Source: Synergistaceae bacterium
GTDB taxonomy: Bacteria; Synergistota; Synergistia; Synergistales; Synergistaceae
Assembly: GCA_012728505.1 (NCBI GenBank)
Contig: JAAYEY010000086.1
Coordinates: 1-11,126, forward strand
Reading direction: 5' to 3'
Length of the DNA: 11,126 bases
A program made the translations under genes and the position numbers. The notes beneath the pieces are model-generated. The model was given only the letters and a program-made list of their open reading frames with translations, did no database searches and was not told the DNA's origin. This document shows positions 6,531-11,126 of the stretch, piece after piece (the first letter of the stretch is position 1; each line of letters opens with the position of its first letter).

Positions 6531-7477
6531 TGAAGTATTCTCTGATTTTTCCCGGACAGGGCGCACAAAGGCCCGGAATGGGCAAGGATCTATATAATAA
6601 GTTCGAAGCTTCAAGGAGTGTCTTTGAAGAATCTGATGAGGCGCTCGGATTTAAATTAAGCGACATTATTTTCGAAGGAACTAAAGAGGATCTTATGAAG
6701 ACGGCAATAACTCAGCCGGCAATCCTCACAGTTAGTATAGCAGCACTAAGAGGTTTCGAGAGTGCTTATGGTAAAAAGCTTGAACCGTTCTTGGCAGCAG
6801 GGCATAGCCTTGGAGAGTACACGGCGCTTGTCGCTACAGGCGCAATAAGCCTTTCTGATGGAGCCAGACTTGTGCATCTTAGGGGGACTTTGATGCAGGA
6901 AGCGGTTCCGGCGGGAGTGGGTGCGATGTCCGCAATCGTAGGAATGAACGTGGAAGAAGTCGTTGCTTTTTGCAAAGAAGCAGCTCAAGGCGAAATATGT
7001 GAGGCGGCCAATATAAATTCACAGGAACAGATAGTAATATCAGGACACAAAGGTCCGGTGGACAGAGCCTCTGCAGCCATAGGATTAACAGGCAGGGCAA
7101 AAGTTGTGCCGCTGAGGGTTAGTGCACCATTCCACTGCGAACTGTTGCGTCCCGTCGGCGCGAAACTGAGGGATGAATTTGAAAATATAACCTGGACGTC
7201 TCCCTCTTGCCCCATCGTCACAAACGCCGCAGCAAAAGCTGTGCAAGATGTGGGAACTCTTAAAGAGGCGCTTTATATGCAGACATTTTCACCTGTTCTC
7301 TGGATGCAGAGCGTACTTGAAATGGAAAGAAAAGGAACGGAAGGGTATATTGAACTAGGTACAGGCAGCGTACTTTCAGGTCTAATAAGGAAGATTTCAA
7401 AGAGTAAAAGGCCTTACCCTGTAACCGGCCCAGAAGATCTGGAAGTAGCCTTGGAGTTTCTGAGAGGGGGAGTTTGA
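6530..7477 (+). CDS. fabD: malonyl-CoA:ACP transacylase
   Basis: A 315-residue cytosolic enzyme that moves malonate from CoA to acyl carrier protein for FabH and FabF. Active-site residues are all present: FPGQGAQ (7-13), nucleophile S93 in GHSLGEY, R118 in HLRGTLM, H202 in APFHCELL and Q251 in MQTFSPVLW, each within one residue of the E. coli numbering. Length is standard. The ATG overlaps the fabK TAA by one base (TAATG, 6528-6532), with GAAGAGG about 11 bases upstream. The stop overlaps the fabG start (TGATG, 7475-7479), so fabK-fabD-fabG look translationally coupled. Nothing looks damaged. Confidence 0.97.
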   Translation: MKYSLIFPGQGAQRPGMGKDLYNKFEASRSVFEESDEALGFKLSDIIFEGTKEDLMKTAITQPAILTVSIAALRGFESAYGKKLEPFLAAGHSLGEYTALVATGAISLSDGARLVHLRGTLMQEAVPAGVGAMSAIVGMNVEEVVAFCKEAAQGEICEAANINSQEQIVISGHKGPVDRASAAIGLTGRAKVVPLRVSAPFHCELLRPVGAKLRDEFENITWTSPSCPIVTNAAAKAVQDVGTLKEALYMQTFSPVLWMQSVLEMERKGTEGYIELGTGSVLSGLIRKISKSKRPYPVTGPEDLEVALEFLRGGV

Positions 7478-8217
7478 TGCAGAACGAAAGAGTCGCTCTT
7501 GTAACAGGTGCAGGCAGAGGTATTGGAAGAACGATAGCGATTGAATTGGCCAGAATGGGATGCTCTGTTGCCCTCAACTATAGCAGATCTGAAAAATTGG
7601 CTCATGAAGCAGCTGCAGAGATCGAAGCAATGGGTTGCAAAGCCCTCGCAGTAAAAGCAGATGTATCATCTGCTTCGGAAGTTAAAGATATGTTTGCCTA
7701 TGTAACGTCAAAGCTAGGTCCCGTGGAGATACTTGTCTGTAACGCAGGTATTACGCGAGACAGCCTTCTGATGAGGATGAAGGACGAAGACTGGAATGAT
7801 GTAATATCGGCAGACCTTACGTCGCTTTTCTATTGTGCAAAAGAGGCATTGAGGCCGATGCTGAAAGCAAGGTGGGGAAGGATAATAGCGATAAGCTCCA
7901 TTACCGGTCTTATCGGCAACCCCGGACAGTGCAACTATGCTGCAGCTAAAGCGGGAATGACAGGATTTATAAAGAGCCTCGCTAGAGAAGTGGGCTCCAG
8001 AGGAATTACAGCGAATGCTATTGCACCTGGATACATTGAGACAGACATGACTTCAGCGCTCCCGACAGAGTTGAAGGAAGTTTTGATGAAGAATATACCT
8101 TGCGGACGGATAGGAAAACCTATTGACGTTGCCAAGGCAGTGGCATTTTTGGCATCTGATGATTCGGAATACATACAAGGACAGGTCATAGCCGTCGACG
8201 GCGGAATGACAATGTAG
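7477..8217 (+). CDS. fabG: 3-oxoacyl-ACP reductase
   Basis: A 246-residue short-chain dehydrogenase/reductase that reduces 3-ketoacyl-ACP with NADPH. Rossmann motif TGAGRGIG (10-17), NAG (89-91), catalytic S141 (ISSITG), Y154 and K158 (YAAAKAG) and IAPGYIETDM are all present; the end VDGGMTM is typical. In the helix-4 position where the SDR tetrad normally has Asn (NL[ST]S), the sequence reads ADLTS, with Asp113. I chose the ATG at 7477 over an in-frame TTG at 7474, because ATG sits about 6 bases after GAGGGGGA (7463-7470) and matches the family N-terminus. The ATG overlaps the fabD stop. A 67-base gap follows before acpP. Confidence 0.95.
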   Translation: MQNERVALVTGAGRGIGRTIAIELARMGCSVALNYSRSEKLAHEAAAEIEAMGCKALAVKADVSSASEVKDMFAYVTSKLGPVEILVCNAGITRDSLLMRMKDEDWNDVISADLTSLFYCAKEALRPMLKARWGRIIAISSITGLIGNPGQCNYAAAKAGMTGFIKSLAREVGSRGITANAIAPGYIETDMTSALPTELKEVLMKNIPCGRIGKPIDVAKAVAFLASDDSEYIQGQVIAVDGGMTM

Positions 8218-8231
8218 GTAGAATACATAAA

Positions 8232-8260
8232 TTGCAGAGTAAATACAAAAATGGCATAGT
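8232..8260 (+). promoter_or_regulatory. possible extra promoter upstream of acpP
   Basis: TTGCAG (8232-8237), a 17-base A-rich spacer and CATAGT (8255-8260, 4 of 6 matches to TATAAT) lie in the fabG-acpP gap, one of only two sizeable gaps in the fab run. An added promoter would fit the high demand for acyl carrier protein. The -35 matches only three bases, so this remains a weak call. Confidence 0.3.
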
Positions 8261-8269
8261 AAGATTTGG

Positions 8270-8279
8270 AAGGAGGTGA
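8270..8279 (+). promoter_or_regulatory. near-perfect ribosome binding site of acpP
   Basis: AAGGAGGTGA is fully complementary to the anti-Shine-Dalgarno end of 16S rRNA and ends 5 bases before the acpP ATG at 8285. It is the strongest ribosome binding site in the window and fits high acyl carrier protein output. It also decides the start: the in-frame GTG at 8276 lies inside the site and cannot be the initiator. Confidence 0.85.
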
Positions 8280-8284
8280 ACTGT

Positions 8285-8536
8285 ATGAATTTGGAAGAAG
8301 TACAGGCAAAACTTAAGGAGATCGTTATGGACCGCCTTAACGCAGAAGAGGAGCAGATCAAACCGGAAGCATCATTTGTAGAAGATCTCGGTGCTGACTC
8401 ACTTGATATCGTTGAGCTTATCATGGGAATTGAAGAGGAATTTGATATCGAGATCCCTGATGAAGATGCAGAGAAACTCACCACAGTTGGCGAGGCTATG
8501 GACTACGTAAAGACCAAACTGGGAGTAGAAGGTTAA
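8285..8536 (+). CDS. acpP: acyl carrier protein
   Basis: An 83-residue, very acidic four-helix protein beginning [14 protein letters not shown]. The phosphopantetheine attachment site is S39 in [12 protein letters not shown], followed by the helix-2/3 recognition stretch [15 protein letters not shown]. Phosphopantetheinylated AcpP carries all acyl intermediates for FabD, FabH, FabG, FabK and FabF and donates acyl chains to PlsX. Length is at the usual value (about 75-85). The start follows an ideal ribosome binding site. A hairpin lies between its stop and fabF. Confidence 0.98.
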   Translation: MNLEEVQAKLKEIVMDRLNAEEEQIKPEASFVEDLGADSLDIVELIMGIEEEFDIEIPDEDAEKLTTVGEAMDYVKTKLGVEG

Positions 8537-8555
8537 ACTAAGAAATGAATCTTTT

Positions 8556-8586
8556 TAGGAGGGGTACATCAAACCGGCCCCTCCTA
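8556..8586 (+). promoter_or_regulatory. GC-rich hairpin between acpP and fabF
   Basis: TAGGAGGGG (8556-8564) and CCCCTCCTA (8578-8586) form a perfect 9-base stem with a 13-base loop, 20 bases after the acpP stop. It is followed by TCTTCGCGG, not a T-run, so it is not a canonical terminator. It may be a weak attenuator or mRNA stabiliser giving more acpP than fabF transcript. The 5' arm contains AGGAGG, a Shine-Dalgarno-like sequence hidden in the stem; the fabF site used is the separate GGAGG downstream. Confidence 0.6.
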
Positions 8587-8605
8587 TCTTCGCGGAGGAA
8601 AGTCT

Positions 8606-9844
8606 ATGAAAAGAGTAGTAATTACAGGAGCAGGTGCAGTAACACCAATAGGAATAGGAAAAGAAGAATACTGGAAGGCTCTTGAAGAAGGCAAAAGCGG
8701 TGTTGGTCTTATAACCCTTTTTGATACTTCTAACCATATCGTAAAAATTGGTGCCGAGATAAAGAATTTTAATCCTGAAGATTGGCTGGATAAAAAAGAA
8801 GTCCGCCGCACTGATAGAATACTGCACCTCTCTACGGCTGCTACAGACCTGGCTGTAAAAGATGCTGGACTGGAACTTGAATCTCTGGATAAGAATAAGT
8901 TTGGTGTCTACATAGGAAGCGGCGTCGGGGGAATAGGAACCATAAACGACAGCTTTACCACTCTTTTTGAAAAAGGTCCCAACAGAGTGAGTCCTTTCAT
9001 GGTGCCGATGATGATAGCAAATATGCCTGCGGCCTATGCCGCAATAAGGTATGGTGCAAAGGGGCCTAACATGGCTGTAGTAACTGCTTGTGCTTCCTCA
9101 ATTAACAATATTGGTGAGGCATATTACTGTATAGTGCGCGGTGACGCAGATATAATGATTGCCGGTGGAGCCGAAGCTGCGATAACTTCTGTTGCTACTG
9201 CAGGCTTTACATCCTTGAAAGCACTCTCTACGCGAAATGATGATCCTGAAAGTGCTTCACGACCCTTCGATTTAGGTCGGGATGGTTTTGTAATGGGTGA
9301 AGGAGCGGGGATACTTATCCTCGAAGACCTTGAACATGCAAAAAAACGGGGCGCTCACATCTACGCTGAAATCACTGGATATGGGAATACCTGCGATGCC
9401 TTCCACATAACAGCGCCTGATCCCAACGGAGAAGGGGCCTATCGTTCCATGTTAATTGCCATGGAGAAAGCCGGCTGGGTTCCTGAAGAAGTTGACCTGA
9501 TAAATGCCCATGGAACATCAACTCCTTTAAACGACAAGATGGAGACGGCGGCAATAAAAATGCTTCTTGGCGAGTATGGACGCAAAGTTATGGTTCAGTC
9601 TACGAAATCTATGATAGGACACCTTTTGGGAGCCGCAGGCGCTGTTGAGACGATAGCCGCACTTTTGGCAATCGAAAAGGGGATAGTCCATCCTACGATA
9701 AATCAGTTTGTCCAAGACCCCGAGTGTGACCTCAACACAGTTCCCAATAAAGCTATCAGGGCTGAAGTGAATAAAGTTCTGATAAATAACTTTGGTTTTG
9801 GAGGACACAACGGAGTCCTTGCTATCGAACGTTTTAAGGACTGA
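8606..9844 (+). CDS. fabF: beta-ketoacyl-ACP synthase II
   Basis: A 412-residue homodimeric elongating condensing enzyme that decarboxylates malonyl-ACP and extends acyl-ACP by two carbons. The Cys-His-His centre is complete: C162 (TACASSINNIGEA), H302 (NAHGTSTPLND) and H339 (TKSMIGHLLGAAG, with K334). The gating strand NNFGFGGHN is present near the end, as is RPFDLGRDGFVMGEGAG (219-235). The N-terminus MKRVVITGAGAVTPIG is typical. GGAGG (8593-8597) sits 8 bases before the ATG. The motifs point to KAS II (FabF) rather than KAS I, though some bacteria use a single enzyme for both roles. One base separates the stop from the rnc ATG (TGATATG). Confidence 0.97.
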   Translation: MKRVVITGAGAVTPIGIGKEEYWKALEEGKSGVGLITLFDTSNHIVKIGAEIKNFNPEDWLDKKEVRRTDRILHLSTAATDLAVKDAGLELESLDKNKFGVYIGSGVGGIGTINDSFTTLFEKGPNRVSPFMVPMMIANMPAAYAAIRYGAKGPNMAVVTACASSINNIGEAYYCIVRGDADIMIAGGAEAAITSVATAGFTSLKALSTRNDDPESASRPFDLGRDGFVMGEGAGILILEDLEHAKKRGAHIYAEITGYGNTCDAFHITAPDPNGEGAYRSMLIAMEKAGWVPEEVDLINAHGTSTPLNDKMETAAIKMLLGEYGRKVMVQSTKSMIGHLLGAAGAVETIAALLAIEKGIVHPTINQFVQDPECDLNTVPNKAIRAEVNKVLINNFGFGGHNGVLAIERFKD

Positions 9845-9845
9845 T

Positions 9846-10541
9846 ATGAGCAACAGGGCAGAGAGTGAGGGGCTGACAGAAGATCTTCAGAAAAAGATAG
9901 GTTACAGCTTTGAGGATAAAGATCTTCTGAATGAAGCCCTAACACATTCATCATACGCAAATGAGACAGGGTTGCCTTCTCATAATGAAAGGCTGGAGTT
10001 TCTTGGGGACGCTGTGCTTGAACTGACTGTCTCTGAACATCTCTATCATAAGTACAGTGAAATTACTGAGGGGCAGCTTACGAGGATCCGTTCACAGATA
10101 GTTTGTGAGAGGAAGCTTTACGAGTGGGCCCTGATGGTCGGAATCCAGGGAGTAATAAAGCTAGGTAGAAGCCTTATCAAAAAAGGACCAACAGTCGCTG
10201 TTACAGCAAATGCAGCAGAGTCACTCTTTGGCGCGGTCTTTCTTGATGGAGGATACGTCTCTGCACTATCATTGGCTAAGAGCTATGTTGAATTCCATGA
10301 GACTGTACTATCGCCCGACAGAGTCGATACAAAGACCATGCTACAAGAAACCTTGCAGGCTATGGGAAAAGGTGTTCCTTACTACAAGACTATAGAACGT
10401 TCCGGACCGGACCATTCCCTCTCCTTCAAAGTGCAGGTCACAATAGGAGATGTAGTTCTTGCTGAAGCTTGGGGCAAGACCATAAAAGACGCAGAATTCA
10501 ACGCAGCAAAGATAGCCCTTGAAAAGTCCGTGCAGCCATGA
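9846..10541 (+). CDS. rnc: ribonuclease III
   Basis: A 231-residue double-strand-specific endoribonuclease for rRNA and mRNA processing, a frequent neighbour of acpP-fabF. The nuclease domain (about 8-155) has the signature NERLEFLGDAVLEL with E48, E51 and D55, E75 in TEGQLTR, and E125. The position matching E. coli D114 is Asn122 in VTANAAESLFGA. The dsRNA-binding domain (about 161-229) starts DTKTMLQETLQ and ends with GKTIKDAEFNAAKIAL, a variant of the usual GxSKKxAEQxAA. The ATG at 9846 follows AAGGA by 5 bases and overlaps nothing. A longer in-frame frame reaching into fabF (to 9792) has no start support. Last gene of the plus-strand run; no plus-strand terminator is evident after it. Confidence 0.95.
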   Translation: MSNRAESEGLTEDLQKKIGYSFEDKDLLNEALTHSSYANETGLPSHNERLEFLGDAVLELTVSEHLYHKYSEITEGQLTRIRSQIVCERKLYEWALMVGIQGVIKLGRSLIKKGPTVAVTANAAESLFGAVFLDGGYVSALSLAKSYVEFHETVLSPDRVDTKTMLQETLQAMGKGVPYYKTIERSGPDHSLSFKVQVTIGDVVLAEAWGKTIKDAEFNAAKIALEKSVQP

Positions 10542-10542
10542 T

Positions 10543-10569
10543 ATAAAAAAGAAAGCCGCTTATGCTGCT
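10543..10569 (-). terminator. probable Rho-independent terminator on the minus strand
   Basis: Read on the minus strand, AGCAGC-ATAA-GCGGCT forms a short stem (five pairs with one A-G mismatch) followed by TTTCTTTTTT, a strong U-tract. It would end transcripts from the convergent flavin-reductase-like gene, though it lies about 117 bases beyond that gene's stop. On the plus strand there is no T-run, so it does not clearly terminate rnc. Confidence 0.5.
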
Positions 10570-10685
10570 ATCTGAGCCTGTCTGTACTTACCCCTTTGTA
10601 ACTCTATCCTTACAACACCCAAACTGTCATAATGCATCTTTATAGCCTCGAATTGCGCCTATGCTTTTAAAGATAGGGACTTATA
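10570..10685. other. convergent intergenic gap with a codon-like minus-strand stretch
   Basis: No intact gene is visible between rnc and the minus-strand gene. On the minus strand, in the same frame as the flavin-reductase-like gene, a second TAG (10661-10663) is followed by 32 open codons (AQFEAIKMHYDSLGVV... ending KYRQAQIAA) to a TAA at 10560-10562, inside the terminator stem. This could be a decayed 3' end of that gene or a remnant of another gene such as a transposase tail. It is too short to decide. Confidence 0.35.
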
Positions 10686-11126
10686 CTAAATCTGATCTAT
10701 CTTTGAATAGTCTATGCAGCCTTTGTCATCAACTATGTCTTCGTTTACGTGTATCTTCTCTATTGTCCCTGCGAACATCTCATGGGATCCGGTAAGGATA
10801 GACCCAGTGATTCTACATTCTATGCAGATAGGACATTCCGTAATGAGAGGAGCGTTAACTTTATGTCCCTCTTCTGTTTTAAGTGAGAGACTTGCAAATT
10901 TATCCTCATTCTTGCCACTGTGGCTTCCCAGGTAGTCAAAAATCTTTTGCTGATCTTTTGACGGTACATTTACTACAAAAAAGCCTGACTCTTTAATCAT
11001 TTTGTAAGAGTGTCTTGATGGAACGATCCCAACCATTATCATTGGAGGATCATAGCTGCAGTTGCAGCAGTAGCCGACACACAACGCATTATTATTTCCT
11101 TCTTTGTCCCTGCAGGATACTATAAC
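10686..11126 (-). CDS. flavin reductase-like (FMN-binding split barrel) protein, N-terminus beyond window end
   Basis: The visible 146 residues read on the minus strand from the window edge to a TAG (10686-10688). The stretch VIVSCRDKEGNNNALCVGYC, then YDPPMIMVGIVPSRHSYKMI and GFFVVNVPS, then a CRITGSILTGSHEMFAGTIEKI segment, match the flavin reductase-like family of FMN-binding split-barrel proteins. These proteins bind FMN and act as flavin or ferric reductases or electron carriers in anaerobes. Substrate cannot be told from sequence. The protein stops at DYSKIDQI, where relatives usually continue for some 15-40 more residues including a G-x-Y-x-x-LG-type segment, so a C-terminal truncation is possible. 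It is convergent to rnc and functionally unrelated to the fab genes. Confidence 0.85.
   Translation of the reverse strand, partial: VIVSCRDKEGNNNALCVGYCCNCSYDPPMIMVGIVPSRHSYKMIKESGFFVVNVPSKDQQKIFDYLGSHSGKNEDKFASLSLKTEEGHKVNAPLITECPICIECRITGSILTGSHEMFAGTIEKIHVNEDIVDDKGCIDYSKIDQI

Noticed and set aside
6732..6749. TTAGT-N8-ACTAA palindrome resembling a Bacillus FapR operator
   Set aside because: It lies inside the fabD coding sequence, has one extra base in the centre compared with the known site, and is not near a promoter. Best explained by chance.
7474..7476. TTG start for fabG
   Set aside because: It would add only one residue; the adjacent ATG at 7477 has better spacing and codon preference.
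8276..8284. Upstream GTG start for acpP
   Set aside because: The GTG lies within the Shine-Dalgarno itself; the ATG at 8285 has ideal spacing and matches the family N-terminus.
9792..9845. Extended N-terminus for rnc reaching into fabF
   Set aside because: The extra residues have no ribosome binding site and no family similarity; ATG at 9846 has AAGGA upstream.
1..11126. Search for a novel system such as a defence island, CRISPR, phage or toxin-antitoxin module, or biosynthetic add-on
   Set aside because: Every sizeable coding region belongs to a known housekeeping family in a familiar order, and no repeat arrays, integrases or unassigned genes are present.

Overview
This window is an ordinary bacterial chromosomal locus for fatty-acid and phospholipid precursor synthesis. 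Gene order is tmcAL (divergent, partial) | ackA - DUF177/yceD - rpmF | fapR - plsX - fabH - fabK - fabD - fabG - acpP - fabF - rnc | a convergent flavin-reductase-like gene (partial). The order resembles the yceD-rpmF-(fapR)-plsX-fab clusters of Firmicutes and Synergistota. FMN-dependent FabK in place of FabI, a FapR-type regulator, AckA next to rpmF and moderate GC suggest an anaerobic, fermentative, Gram-positive-related or Synergistota-like bacterium. Exact placement cannot be settled from this sequence alone. I see no mobile elements, CRISPR arrays, tRNA or rRNA genes.

Layout. Positions 1-635 (minus) hold the N-terminal part of tRNA(Met) cytidine acetate ligase, which uses acetate and is divergent from acetate kinase. 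Positions 718-2796 hold ackA, the DUF177 Zn/Cys protein and ribosomal protein L32, closed by a very clear intrinsic terminator at about 2813-2855. Positions 2856-3017 are a leader with a consensus-like promoter (TTGACA, 17-base spacer) and a candidate palindromic operator. Positions 3018-10541 form a nearly gap-free run in which most genes overlap or lie within 15 bases of each other. The two gaps flank acpP: one carries a possible extra promoter and a near-perfect Shine-Dalgarno, the other a GC-rich hairpin. This is consistent with separate high expression of acyl carrier protein. Positions 10542-10685 are a non-genic gap with a minus-strand terminator, and 10686-11126 (minus) is a flavin-reductase-like gene that runs off the window.

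How the genes work together. FabD loads malonate onto AcpP, and FabH starts chains from acyl-CoA plus malonyl-ACP. FabF elongates, FabG reduces the ketoacyl-ACP and FabK reduces enoyl-ACP. PlsX converts acyl-ACP to acyl-phosphate for phospholipid synthesis, and FapR is the presumed repressor. The dehydratase (FabZ) and acetyl-CoA carboxylase are not in this window and must lie elsewhere.

I found no undescribed biological system here. The points most worth checking are residue-level departures at conserved sites: the FapR ligand pocket, the FabG tetrad Asn, the RNase III metal-site Asp, and PlsX and AckA signature motifs. Next are two regulatory structures (fapR leader; acpP-fabF hairpin) and a possible 3'-end decay of the flavin-reductase gene. 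Comparisons with reference proteins are from memory, not from alignment runs.
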